DNA of 64,000 nt from Symsagittifera roscoffensis (Eukaryota > Xenacoelomorpha > Acoela > Convolutidae): positions 64,597,548 to 64,661,547 of the forward strand of contig NC_087064.1 in the NCBI RefSeq assembly GCF_963678635.1, written 5' to 3'. The notes beneath the pieces are model-generated. The model was not told the DNA's origin, did no database searches, and saw only the letters and a program-made list of their open reading frames with translations. Numbering within the stretch: position 1 is the stretch's first letter; each line of letters begins with the position of its first letter. Below are positions 34,261 through 45,330 of this stretch, one piece after another. The translations under genes were made by a program, and so were the position numbers.

Positions 34261-35056
34261 GCATGACGTCCTCCTCCTCAAGAATGGAATGTGTAATGTC
34301 CAATTTATCTGACTCTGAGCACTTCTGAGCCAGGAAGATATGGCCCGCCAGTTGATCAGTCACAAGTTGTCATCGTCTTTGTATAAAACTTGATTCCATC
34401 TATATTTAGCATTACCTCGCGTGGAACTTACGTTTCGTCAAATCTGCTATCTATCCTTTTCCACAACCTCTTATCAATAGCGTTTTGAAGGATTCCGATA
34501 GAGTTTGAGGATAATAGAGCATTAACATTCCGCAAATATATCTATGTGTTTGGTCACTTGGTTAGCTCAGATTCCTCATCTCTTCGTGACCTCCTACAGT
34601 GATTACTGACATTATTTTTGCCCCAATTTTTGTGACCTCCAACGGCTTTCAGGTTTCCATCTTCAGAATAGTTCAATTGCTCTTCTCCTTAAGAGTGTCG
34701 CGTACCTCAGTCTTGGTTCCTTCCCCTGACAATAGTCCGCCTCTTTGCTGTTTTTCTATTTTTGTCTCAACATCTGCTCAATTTTTTCCGTTGCCAAATC
34801 CTGCTTCATTTTGTTTGTAGCGTCTGCCATGGCTTTCTGGTAATTCTGATAATCTCCAACGTACTTTGGGGATCTGCTCTTTGCTTTCCTTTTCTTCAGT
34901 TATTGCCTTTACGGATTTTGTTGTCAGTTGGACTTTCATCACATCTTTGTTCTGCCAGTCATTTTCTGCCTGTCTGTTTGTGGTGTTATGTATAGCTGCT
35001 AGCGCTAACTTGTGTTTCGGATGGTTCTAATTCTTCACGACTTCCCAAAACAGATG

Positions 35057-35098
35057 CCAATCCACTCTGAAGTGACCTTTTTGGCTACAGAAGAAACA
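35057..35098 (-). pseudogene. CCHC zinc knuckle copy 3 (last Cys lost)
   Basis: The minus strand reads CFFCSQKGHFRVDW, a CX2CX4HX4C knuckle in which the final Cys is Trp. It is part of the duplicated unit. Confidence 0.75.
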
Positions 35099-35369
35099 TC
35101 TCGCGCCAACCTTGAATATCAAGCCAACGTAAAATTCATGCTGCTCCATCGGGTTCATGTCGTCTTCATCCGATGCATGACCCAGGCTTTTCGTTCCTTG
35201 TTTATTAGAGGTTGCAATCCGCTAGGTACTTCCTTTCAGGGTTTCCAATCCTGATTATAATATTGACAAAACCTATCGTTACGTCAAAATTTCTGATGAA
35301 ATATCTGCCCAAAATGAACCAATCTGATTTATCTAACTCTCCACTTACAGAAAGATCATCTACAATTGC

Positions 35370-35570
35370 GTTACTCCATATTTAGGGCTAGGATCGGTGT
35401 TCTGCCAAGTACCCTTAGTGCTTCCTTGTTTGCTGCCGACAACCAGATTCTGATGTCTATCAAGTGATCCCTATCGAGTCCAATCCGTGTCCATGTTCCA
35501 ATTGGTATCACGCTCAAGACGGCTCCTGTATCTAGTAACGCTTCGAGGACGTCTTCTTCCGTTTATATCA
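35370..35570 (-). pseudogene. Retroviral-type aspartic protease, copy 1
   Basis: In the frame with GCG TTA CTA GAT the minus strand reads VLEALLDTGAVLSVIPIG then TWTRIGLDRDHLIDIRIWL. LDTGA (35532-35521 for DTGA) is the active-site motif of retropepsins, and the following hydrophobic strand fits the fold. The frame stops at about 35377. A longer ORF in the neighbouring frame (35704-35471) covers the same DNA but is a shadow. Its place between the zinc knuckles and RT fits gag-pro-pol order. Confidence 0.7.
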
Positions 35571-36404
35571 AGTACATGGGCAGACACGTCCACTTCCGTG
35601 CCCAGATGCATATCGTCCTCCTCAAGCATGACGCATTGTCCAATTGATATGACTTTGAGCTCCACTCGTCCCAAGAGGATCTGGGCCGCCAGGTGGTTGG
35701 CCACAAAATGTCATCGCATTTGTATAATAGTTGATTCCATGTATATTTAGCATGACCTCGTGTGGACCATACGCCTCGGTTTATCTGATATCTATCCTTA
35801 TCGATTTTCCACCACCTCTTGTCAATAGCGCTTTGACGGCTTTCGATGGAGTTTAAGGATTAATAGGGCGCAAATGGTCCGCATATACATCTATGTGCAT
35901 CATTTTTTGGTCAATTGGTTCGCTCAGATTCTTCATCTCTTCGTGAACACCTACAGCGATTATCGACATTACTCTCGCCCCATATTTTCGTAATCCCGAA
36001 CGGCTCCCAGGTTTCCATCTTCAGAATATTTCAATTCCTCCTGACTTTGAGAGTGTCGCTTACCTCAGGTTCGGTTGCTTCCCTGACAATGTTCCGTCTC
36101 TTTAGCATTTTTCTATTTCCTGTCTCAACCTCTGCTCAAATTCTTTCGTTGCCAAATCCTGTTTCATTCCGTTCATAGCGTCTGCCGCGGCTTGTTGGTA
36201 ATTCTGATAATCTCCAAGGTTCTATTGGGTCTGTTCTTTGCTTTCCTTTTCTTCAGTTACTGCCAGTTACGGATTTTGTTGACAGTTCATTTTTATCACG
36301 TCTTTGTTTCGCCCGTCATTTTCTGCCTGTATGTTTCTGGTGTTCTGTTTTAAGCTAGTGCTAACTTGTGTTTCGGGTGGTTCTGAGTCTTCCCAAAACA
36401 GAGG

Positions 36405-36446
36405 GCAACCCACTCTGAAGTAACCTTCTTGGCTACAGAAGAAACA
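36405..36446 (-). pseudogene. CCHC zinc knuckle copy 2 (His lost)
   Basis: The minus strand reads CFFCSQEGYFRVGC: the CCHC pattern with His changed to Tyr. It lies 159 bases from the intact copy at 36564. Confidence 0.8.
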
Positions 36447-36563
36447 TATCGCGCCAACCTCAAGCGACTGTAGAACTAATGTTGGTGTTTTGTTTCTGGT
36501 GTTCTGTTTTTAGCCAGCGCTAACTTGTGTTTCGGATGGTTCTGAGTCTTCACAAAACAGAGG

Positions 36564-36605
36564 GCAACCCACTCTGAAGTGACCTTCTTGGCTACAGAAG
36601 AGACA
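36564..36605 (-). pseudogene. CCHC zinc knuckle copy 1 (all ligands intact)
   Basis: The minus strand reads CLFCSQEGHFRVGC, a perfect CX2CX4HX4C nucleocapsid zinc knuckle that binds RNA in Gag proteins. It sits about 250 bases downstream of the gag core frame, as expected for Gag's C-terminus. Confidence 0.85.
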
Positions 36606-36857
36606 TATCGCGCCAATTTAAAGCCACTGTAGAACTAGTGCTCCTCCATCTGGTTCATGGCATTTTCATCCGATGCATAGTTTGTTTGTCATCCGTTCAT
36701 CCGATCATCCCATGTTTGTTAGAGGTGCAATCCGCTACGTGCTGATCTGCTGACCCACAGTTCGCTCACGATCTGCTCTTGTCCATATCAATTCTCGGCT
36801 TGTACCATGTAAGTTTCTGCTGTTGGCTCCCCCTTTCTTTGGCTTCATTAACATCAA

Positions 36858-37738
36858 TTACTGTCTCATCTCTTCTGGAGTTGGTGCAATATCTTTCGAT
36901 ATCGTTATATAGTTTGTCCACATCGTTCTCAAGTGGTCACTCTTAACCCTGTCGATGACTTTTGATGCAATGCTGACGTTATTCCTGGTGGACTCCTCCG
37001 GATCACTCCTTCTTTTGATGCTCTCGAGGTCATCCAAAAATCGATCAATCAATTTGTCACCCATTTGCCTCCTCTTCTCAAAACTCATTATGGCTTGATG
37101 TCCCTTCATTCCAGACATTCCAGAGCCGAAAGCAATCAATAATTTATTGAAAATCTTGTCCGATGTATCCCGTTTTTCTTCTTTCTTTGCTACGACGCAC
37201 TTTAGTTTTGAGCCCTCCAGATTGCTTAGGATCGCTGTGCACGCTTGTCTTCCATATTTCAAGATGTCCTGCTCTAGTTCTAATTTAATCACTTCAACCC
37301 ACGTGTCAATGCACCCAGCACCCATCAGACTTGTCCTTGACGTCTTTAGGTTTCTTCAAAGTTTTTCTCGATATGTCGCCACCTCTTTCTCTTTCTCGAG
37401 GCAAATGCTTCAAGTGTCCTAATCATCACTTCCTAATTTTTTGCCCATAGCGTTGCATCAGGTGTTAAACTTGGATGAAAATCTGGTTCCTTCTGAACCC
37501 TGTTCGAAATTGATGCGCTTCTGTCGGCTGATATCACTGGGTCCGTTCCTATGATCTTATGGATTGGAGGCAGTGAAATGGATTCTTGTTTCTTGCGCTT
37601 TGGCTCTTCAAAGTTTACTCTTGTTCCAGGTTGTTTTGCTGTTTTCTCTTGTAGTGCTTTATCTTTGTAAAAGACTTTCTCAAGAGTGCATCCAATTTGG
37701 ACTGTATGGTGCATGAACTCTCTGCTAGGTCTCTGCAC
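36858..37738 (-). pseudogene. Gag (capsid-type region) of the Ty3/gypsy element
   Basis: 37325-36858 is open for 155 codons and has the pattern of a retrotransposon Gag core: DKIFNKLLIAFGSGMSGMKG, HQAIMSFEKRRQMGDKLIDR, FLDDLESIKRRSDP, and a C-terminal APTPEEMRQ. The upstream frame 37738-37433 (basic, FEEPKRKKQESISLPPIH) probably encodes the N-terminal part; a stop or frameshift lies between 37433 and 37325. The zinc knuckles follow. Gag would assemble the element's particle in the cytoplasm. Confidence 0.65.
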
Positions 37739-39921
37739 ACAATATCCATTCTTTTCTCTAATTTCCCTTGTCGTTTACGTTTTCATACTGTTCCCTCACT
37801 TCTTCCAAGTCTATCTTGATAAACCTTTCCCATTCCTTGTCAGTCGGGTCTACTTTTTTTTAGCTATTTGTAATAACTTATCATCCGTTCTCGTGCCATA
37901 GTGAAGTAGTTATCTAATTTCTCATTTTTGTTATGCCTGATCTCCTTTTTCAATTCTTCCCGGTTTCCGTCACTATAATCGAGCTTTTTGTATAAACTGC
38001 TCTAGTTTTTGCATCAAGTCCGTCAAATCTATCGATAATTCATTCGATTCTATTGACTTTTCCAATGTAAATTTCTCTAATCCCTCATGGCTTCCGTGCT
38101 CTGTTCTCCTCTTTTACCGGTCTCTGTTGTTATGACGGAATCAGTCCCGAAGTTCTTACTTTTTCCGTTCCCAGTTACCATCAGTTTTCTCGGTCTCTCC
38201 CCACTAAGGCGGCAAATCTCTCCGTGAATGATGTCCTCTTTGACTGGGAATCGTTTTTATTGTTTCTGAGGTACTGCTAGTGATCTTGTTACCATGAACT
38301 ATCGTGAGAACTTAATAGTTTTTGCTTCTGGCTCATCAGTGTTTGGAATTGGTGTTGACTCTGTTGTCTTTTTTTCTCGAGTCGACACCTTTCTCGGAGG
38401 TCTCTAGATCCTTCTCTGCAACTGGCACTATCTTGTTTCTCACGTTTTTAACCAGCAATGCGTTTTGTCTCGAGTTGTTCTTTGTTTTTCAGCTTATTCA
38501 CCCTACCAACTGAAACATTTTTCTTCTTCAATCTCATTATCGTCATCACAGTTGTCAGTTTGAATGTCCTGTTGGACGATCTTGCCTTGCCGCGCCTCTG
38601 CCTTTCTCTGGTAAAGACAACTTTGTTCTCTTTTAATTCCCCTTTTCTTCTCAAGTGATGTCAAATTTAACTCTCAAGAGATTGACAAATTTAGTTAAAG
38701 TACACTTTTGTATAAACACATTTATTAATTAAAATGTAAGTTTTAAGAAAACGATTTTGCCAGTTAGCTAGCCTTTCAAAAACGAGTTCGATATAATGTC
38801 TGTATCAACAGTCTGGTTTAAAACTTAATGATCCTAGTGGTCGTTCGTGCTGTTATTAGTTCAGAGCTCTAGAGAATAAAAATTTTGTCCAATCTGCACC
38901 CGATCCGGTCAGACCACACTTTGTATCTCGAGTTCGCTATGGGGTACATTCGCGTTTCAGCTCTTGTTTCGTATCTTTAGTGCAATCAATGCTGGCTCTT
39001 GTTAATTTAAAGTAAGGGAATCGGCGGTTCCGATTGTTTCGTTAAAGTAATTTTGTCCCTCTTCTTACAATTTCCCCGTTATAGCCCTCCATTTAAATGA
39101 AAAAACACCTTAAGCGCGATGGGTGAAACCAATCAAGAGAAATCCCGTAGAACTCGTTTCCAAGCTCTGCTCTCGTCAAAAAAATTTGCTCAAGTCAGAA
39201 ATGTGGGGGAATGATTAGTCATTATGATACCTATTTCCTAGAGTATAAATTTCTGTTAACGATACCCGTTTGACCCAAACAACATATTCCGGTGATCTCC
39301 TCCAGTAGTCACACTGCACTAGTCACACTCTGCTAGCCTCTTCTCCAGTAGTGTCCTGTCTTGAATTCTAGGATTTCATTCCGCTGAACCGCTTCAACTA
39401 CTCTGAACCGCTTCAACAACTATTCAACTACTCTCATTTTCCAGTGAAGTCTCCCAGTTGTTATCCAAAGTTGCAAGGCTATCTGAAAACCCCTTCAACG
39501 CCCCTTCTTTCATGAACCTGTCAAACACTGCTATTGTGATCGAAACGACCGCTCTTAATGTAAAACAGTTTAAGTATAAAAGTAGTTTAAAAAAATCCGA
39601 TCCTTCTAATCTGGAAATCAAACTTACTGTCAGTTTTATAGTTTTTTTTGGTTTTCATTTTAATATCTATTCCTTTGTTGTTTTTTCTTTCCTTTTATGT
39701 CTTTTAGCCGTTGTTTTGTTTCTCTAGTGGCCCCCCATACTCGGTTAGCTATGCCTCCTATCCAAAAGCACACCATGAAAATTTCACAAAATTTCCCAAA
39801 AAGCTATTACGGTGCGACTACAGGGTACTATAGAATGGGTACGTAGCACGGAGCTGTGTCAGGTGGAATCGATCCCGTATTCTTGTTGCCGTAAAGACCC
39901 AGGAGTGCCATAAAAACACTA
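37739..39921 (-). other. 5' leader / gag N-terminal region, degraded
   Basis: A very basic frame at 38654-38448 (RERQRRGKARSSNRTF) may be an N-terminal Gag piece. Otherwise no gene is supported. 38660-39900 shows no coding pattern, and TAGTATAAATTT-like AT motifs near 39240 are not diagnostic. Confidence 0.35.
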
Positions 39922-40600
39922 TGTAACAGTCGTCCGCTTACGTCACATATGAGGTCAGAGGAATAGGCCCTGAAACCATTGGGTCAAGGGTCAGGGCAAC
40001 TACCTCTTGTTTTTTTATACCTCGTTCTGTCGGAGCCAATTTGGTTTGCTTAAGACATGGGATTTCAAGATCGTGTTACAGCCTGAAGGCTACTACCAAG
40101 CGCCCCACTCTAAAAATAAGAACGTCCCATGGTTTGTAAATATCTAAAAAATTCGAACGCTTTTTTAAAAACAGAATTGGAAACTCAGGTAAATCACATT
40201 AGCTTTTATTGAACAGTTGACCTTTGATCCATTTCAGTTGGTTCTGCCTAAAACCCGCCTTAACTCAACATAACTCTGTAAATTGCACTCTAGAATTTAA
40301 ATTCAAAACCCTCACAGTGACTACGGCTCAGGAATCGACTAAGTAAACTAATAAGAAAAAACTCAAGAAACTTTGTTGTCTTGTTTTAACTCTTATTTCA
40401 AAGTTTTTGTCTGGACTTTTGGGCCGCTTCACTCGTCGACCTGCCCAATCAAGGTTCTCTTTGACCAGTGATGAAACTCTCGTAGGAATTTTTGGTGTTA
40501 TCTGTCGGGATCATAACAAATCTACTCGAATGATTTGTTTTTGGGCAAATTGCGAATAGCAATTTGACTCGAAAACAATTTTCCAACAATTTTCCCGCAT
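39922..40600 (-). repeat. Candidate LTR-like sequence, copy 3 (5' side of element)
   Basis: Matches 18834-19510 from TGTAACAGTCGTCCGCTTAC to about 40595, more diverged than the two left copies are from each other. The flanks before TGTAACAG differ completely (ACACTA here, CTTGTAA there), which marks a true boundary on this side. Confidence 0.5.
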
Positions 40601-40718
40601 TTTTAAATCTGTTGCTGAGATAAACGTGAGCTTCACATAGCCAATTCAAATTTTTTTTAAAAACAAAACATTTCACTCCAAAATCAAGATAAGACTCCAG
40701 AGTATAACCGACTGGCAC
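40449..40718 (-). pseudogene. MPVGYTLESY-type ORF, copy 1
   Basis: 89 codons on the minus strand, starting MPVGYTLESYLDFGVKCFVF and KKNLNWLCEAHVYLSNRFKN, then losing frame relative to the 19271-19510 relative. A copy of the N-terminal part is at 41854-42060. A single basic/hydrophobic domain is plausible; no family recognised. The start codon is conserved in both copies and lies a few bases from a TTTTCAG on the plus strand. Confidence 0.35.
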
Positions 40719-40744
40719 ATGATTTAACTTCTTTTTATTTTTCA

Positions 40745-41853
40745 GTTGGTTTAGTTTTAGGGTGATGAAATTGTTTATTTTGTGTTGTTAATTTTTGTTT
40801 GTTCTAGTATTGAGTGTTCTGGAAGTGTTGTAATACTTGCTGTTGGTGGTGATTCAATGATATGAAGTCCTGTAAATTAGGAAAATGGTGTTAATTTTCG
40901 ATGAGCGTACTCTTATGTGTTCTATCTCTATTTAAAATCCACTCGGTATAGGAACTAGAGGCTAAATTTAACTTTTGTGGGTGATGAAAATAATCGCCAT
41001 CATGTGTATAAGGTGGTAAGTTATAACCTACTGAATCTTTTGATGGTTTGCAATATCCTTGTGAAATTTTTGATGACGAGGTTTCGGAATGAAAACATTT
41101 TCGTATTGTGATAAACCAAAAAGTGTGGTAATTTCTGAGTTAAATGCTATTGGTAATAATTTTACGTCTCTTGACTATTTGGTGTGCTTATTTTCATTTC
41201 CTTTTAAAATGCATCTTAAATACTCTTGTAATGAGCAATTCAATCCTTCAACTAAGCCGTTTGTCGATATCAATATGCGGGCCATTTTCATCACTAATGA
41301 AGACTCGTGAGAGGAGCTTAAAACATCTCTTACATCCTTTTCGTTCGAACGCCTCTCATAACTTGTTAATTTTGAACTCATTGAACTTACGTTGTGTTGG
41401 CGATCTATGTACTGCAAGTTCGGCCATTGGGTTGGACAGAACAGTCGAACTTGTTTGCGTTTTTCAAAGCTCTACTCCAATTGACGGTAGGTTTTTGCTA
41501 CCTACGTTTGTGTTCCGCTGCTCGCTTTTCATATTTATCTAAACGAAATCAAACAAAATATATATAAATTCTTCTCAAGATAAAACTAGCTTTGCTCAGA
41601 TGTTCGAGCCCCGTAGAGCCCGTACCCTACGTTTGGTCTATTTTTCTGTTTCAGACCTTCTCTCCCTGTCTCCATAATTTGTTCCAAATTTTTTGAGTTT
41701 AAATTCAGCAAAAGCCGGTATTTAACCGGAAGTATTTTTAGCAGCTTCTTCAATTCTTGTACACAAACATCCACAATCTTCTTTTCAAAGTTTTATCCGA
41801 GACACTTCACTCGTTTCATTTCCCCGGGCTTGGAAAAGTCTCAATTTTTGATA
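40745..41853 (-). other. Region between the two MPVGYTLESY copies
   Basis: Minus-strand frames at 41774-41586 (VQELKKLLKILPVKYRLLL) and 41417-41175 (ESSLVMKMARILISTNGLVE) have protein-like composition and may be parts of one decayed gene; plus-strand frames overlap them. No domain recognised. The segment may be an insertion between the duplicated ORFs. Confidence 0.25.
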
Positions 41854-42085
41854 TTAAATTGCTTCGCAACTGTGTTTGTTGACGAATGATTTGTTTTTGA
41901 GCAATTTGACTCGAAAACGATTTTCCAACAATTTTCCCGCATTTATAAATCTGTTGCTGAGATAAACGTGAGCTTGACATGGCCGATTCAAATTTTTTTT
42001 AAAAACAAAACATTTCACTCCAAAATCAAGATAAGACTCCAGAGTATAACCGACTGGCACATGATTTAACTTTTTTTAATTTTTC
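41854..42085 (-). pseudogene. MPVGYTLESY-type ORF, copy 2
   Basis: Repeats 40560-40745 nearly exactly (KKNLNRPCQAHVYLSNRFIN against KKNLNWLCEAHVYLSNRFKN), then diverges to a different C-terminus. Same orientation; the duplicate is about 1.34 kb away. Confidence 0.4.
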
Positions 42086-42830
42086 AGTCCCAACACTAAT
42101 CAGAACATCACACAAAACTGTATCGCCCCCCCCCCTCCGGTTTTTTACCAAAGGCAGACATTCCTTGCTGGGTAGGTACGCAGTCAATTCACATACGCTT
42201 AACCTTTGAACTAGTTCTTTATAGAGACGGTAACTTGTTAATAGATATTTTAAGGGGTGGATGGGTAGTCGAAGATTTAGAGATCTCCATTGTATCTTTT
42301 AATTGTAACGTGGCAAACTCGCAACAAAATAGAACTCGCAAAACTTACAAACTCGAGAAATCGCAAGGTTTTAAAAAATTATCTCGAACGCGGACATGGT
42401 AAATAGCGACCACGTGCTCCGTTGTGCTTATATTCAAGTCGAATGGTATAATGAATCAGTGTTTTTATTTAATCTAGAGGTTTTTCTGATAGCAAAAATG
42501 AGTTCCTTATTTATTTTTATTTTGAAGTTCTTTATTTTTGCAAGTTTCCGCGTTCTCCGCGTTCTCCGTGGGTTTATAAAGTTTTTTACGACAACCCAAA
42601 AATCTGGGGTTTTTATTTTATATCTGAAGTGTGATTAAACTCTAAAGAAGTCGAAAAAATTTACACTCGATAATTTTTAAACAAATGAGGGGAGGACGAG
42701 GAAAAAATACCAGAAGAAATTTTTGATATTTCTTGGTTTTTTCTCCGAGGAAGGTTTTAAGATAGAAAAACCAAATTAGAGAAAGTAGTTTGACAGAAAT
42801 TTAATAATTAAAGATTATAATAGCTCTTAC
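42086..42830. other. 3' flank of lectin gene; no terminal exon found
   Basis: Contains a poly-C run near 42127 and AT-rich sequence. Comparison with the 53.5-53.65 kb pseudogene shows that the minus strand here (about 42740-42700) lacks the TTTCAG acceptor present there at about 53618-53625. No exon encoding the WND and final cysteines of a C-type lectin domain was found. Confidence 0.45.
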
Positions 42831-44834
42831 GAAGGTTGTCCGGTTGCACATTGGCAAAGAACTCAGAGTCCAGCGTTTGTCCAGAGTAGATATTGACGAA
42901 AGAGTTGCTGGGGTCGCCATACTGTCTGGCATACCCAGTCCAGAAACCCAACTCAGCTAGATGAGCTGGATCTTTAGCGATGGCAGCTCCGTAGTGGGAC
43001 CACATGTGGTTTCGAAGGGTTTGCTTGAACACGTTTTATAGCTTCACTATGGAGAAAATTTTAGAAAAATCACCGGAAATTCTATAGAATTTAGAGTATT
43101 TTTGCCTGCAATTTGCCGGTTAGTACTGAGAAAACTGAATAAAATCCAAAGTGAGGGTTTTAAGAAACAATAATTCAAAAAAACTTTCGGTTGTTTATTT
43201 AAATTGAAACACATATCTTGTTTTTTATTTCTTTAGGTTTGAAACAAGTTGAAGAATTGAAGAAACAAAAAGTTCAACCGCTTTCAATTTTTTGGAAAAT
43301 ATATATTTATATAAACTCCAACAGCAGTTATGGTTAGATAAACCGCAACACATGTTTGCTAGATTAGAAATTCTTAACTTGCTCAATTTTAATACCTTAC
43401 AAAGGGGATCCAAAAACCATAAAGATACAAAGTCTTAAAAAACCCAAAAACCCATAAGGGTTCTGTGTTGTAGCATAATTTAATTGGGTAATGCACATGA
43501 CCTACCTGGTCTCCGACTGTGTCGAAAGTAGCGAGTGTGGCCCCTCCTTCGAATCCACAGGCCACGACTGCCTTGTCATGGCTCACGGGTCCCAGAGCCA
43601 ACATCAGTTTGTAGCAGTGGGGAAGTCCTAAAACCACACCTCAGAAAATTACTCATAACTCAAAATTATTTCAATATTTATTCTTCAAATTAGGCATAAT
43701 TTTCAAAATTTTAGCGGAAAAATAGTACCTATAAAAATCTGAAGTGAACTAAGCTTAGACAAGCCTCTGATAGTTTTTCGTAAAAAATAATAACGTGGTT
43801 CCTGCGAATATAAATCCTCCGCGAATCGAAGAAATCACTGGCAGTTTTTTTTTAAATTGAAATAATAACCCTAAATTTGCAAAAGCGAGATATGTTTGAG
43901 CTACATTATTTGAAAACATAGCCGTCTTTCTTCAATTGGACCTAATTTTTGGCGGAAAAATTTATCACTGTTCGTAAAAAAAAAACGTTTAATCTAGTTT
44001 TCTTCTTTAAGTTTAATCATACAAAACAACCACGAAAACCTACGAAACTAACGGGAACGACATACGAGTTCTTTAACCATCATGAAATCTTTCTTCTTCA
44101 GGAAAACAAACACGAGTTGTGAGCAGCACACATTTTATCACAAGCTATTTCATTTGTTTCAAGGTTTTTCAGGTATAAATGAAAACCAGTTATTTCGCAA
44201 TTAATTCGCTTATTACAAATAAAAACAGAACTGATACTGTACCTGCTACTTGCTCGAATCCAGGAGGACATTCTGAAAAAAGAAAATTCTGATTACGAAA
44301 GAAAAAAAAGGTGACTGAAAATGCAATCAATGTTTCTAGTTTATTTTTTAACCTTCCACGCATGAGGGCGGTGTAGCCACATTGCCACCGGCTCTGAAAA
44401 AAATATGAGTTAGTAGAAATCAAATTTTGACCCCGTGAATTTAAATTTTTGTTTAAAGTTAGCTGTTTTATTATTCTCAATAATTTTGAAAACCGAGGAA
44501 AAGCCTGCATTTACTTATTAACTAAGAATGATTAATTAAAGATTATGGTGATAGGGTTTGAGTTCAATTCTTTAATCATCTAAGTAAGTAATGCTACGTT
44601 TTCAATTAGATGTTTTTAATGTATATTGTTTATGTATAGATCCTCTACAAATCAATCAAACCACAATTAACAATTTAATTAATTTGAAGTTAATGTCGTT
44701 TATTTTTGATTTGTCTAAATTCTGTATGAATTTAAAATCCGAAATTCATATGAATTTTAATTTTTAAGCAATACTCACTGAGCGCAAACCTGAAGGATGG
44801 CAAAAATTATCAGTTTAGAAAAAGTTGACTTCAT
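42831..44834 (-). CDS. Secreted C-type-lectin-like protein, five exons, C-terminally truncated
   Basis: Exons on the minus strand: 44834-44779, 44393-44353, 44272-44243, 43627-43506, 43023-42831. All introns are GT-AG and phases join without a stop. Exon 1 gives a signal peptide (MKSTFSKLIIFAILQVCA). Exons 2-3 give AGGNVATPPSCVEECPPGFE, and exon 4 LPHCYKLMLALGPVSHDK then VVACGFEGGATLATFD, the first half of a C-type lectin domain. Exon 5 gives LGFWTGYARQYGDPSN and ends SEFFANVQPDNL; QPD is the galactose-type sugar/calcium motif in this family. The second half (WND, last cysteines) is absent. Either a further exon is lost or the unspliced frame ends seven codons later at 42808 (154 residues). 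The exon 5 acceptor (TTCAAG) is weak. Expected to be secreted and carbohydrate-binding if functional; the missing half makes this doubtful. Confidence 0.75.
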
Positions 44835-45330
44835 TCTGGTGAAAAAATCTAGATAATTATTCCACTGAATAACTAACCCATCTCTGAAACTCAGGAAACA
44901 AAAAGCGTGCCAGATTTTGCTCGACCATCTTCATCTGTTACACGATGACAGTTTGCCAGCAAAAAAGTTTAATTCAAATTGGTTCGACAGACAGTCATCA
45001 CTCAAGAGAGACGATACAATCCTCTTTTAAGGCAAAAACAACCATTGGCATTTTTTGGCAGTTGTCCGAAAGATTGGACAATTTAGACAATTTGGAAAAA
45101 ATTTGGGCCTTTCTCCACGTTTTGTTTTTGTGAATAGAAGCAAATCGGTTTGATGAATTTAAGCCAAACTTTTTTGCCAGCAGTTTCTAACAGCTTGAAA
45201 ATAAAACCAAAACTTGGCATACCTGTTTTGAAATAAGAAAAATTTAATTCTTCAAGTTACCAGCTCCATTGTAAGTTTCTTTTCTAAAATCAACCATATT
45301 TGAATCCATAGCAGATTTAAGCTGGGGATA
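44835..45330 (-). promoter_or_regulatory. Upstream flank of lectin gene, shared with palindrome arms
   Basis: No TATA box was recognised. The segment resembles the palindrome arms in order and orientation: 44940-45100 with 14430-14580 (for example TTGGTTCGACAGACAG against TTGGTTGGACAGACAAGG), and 45100-45240 with the reverse of 10400-10520. Any promoter of the lectin gene must lie here or just beyond, so the palindrome arms contain copies of it. Confidence 0.4.

Larger units (their letters stand above)
33950..36480 (-). repeat. Tandem duplication of the protease/nucleocapsid region
   Basis: 33950-35220 and 35220-36480 are two diverged copies in the same orientation (unit about 1.26 kb). Matched anchors: CTTTCCGGGTTTCCAATCCT (about 33964) with 35236, the protease box 34218-34229 with 35521-35532, GTTTCCATCTTCAGAATA (34650) with 36010, and the zinc-knuckle block 35057-35098 with 36405-36446. 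A third knuckle block (36564-36605) follows. The divergence shows it is not a recent event. Confidence 0.75.
21011..40600 (-). mobile_element. Decayed Ty3/gypsy-like LTR retroelement, minus strand
   Basis: Minus-strand order: LTR-like sequence (40600-39922), leader, gag (about 38650-36858), zinc knuckles, protease, RT, RNase H, integrase (to about 31290), an extra ORF (31115-30816), a 9.4 kb repeated module region, and a truncated LTR-like piece (21136-21011). Protease before RT, then RNase H, then integrase is the Ty3/gypsy order, and RT, RNase H and integrase motifs agree. About 19.6 kb is far longer than usual because of internal duplications (protease region, RT box, 3' modules). Every gene has stops or frameshifts. 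On the minus strand TGGCACTCCTGGG lies about 12 nt inside the LTR-like end and might be a primer-binding site, but this is weak. Confidence 0.65.

Noticed and set aside
35471-35704. 77-codon minus-strand ORF over the protease region
   Set aside because: The retropepsin motif is in the neighbouring frame; this frame gives an Arg-rich sequence with no domain.
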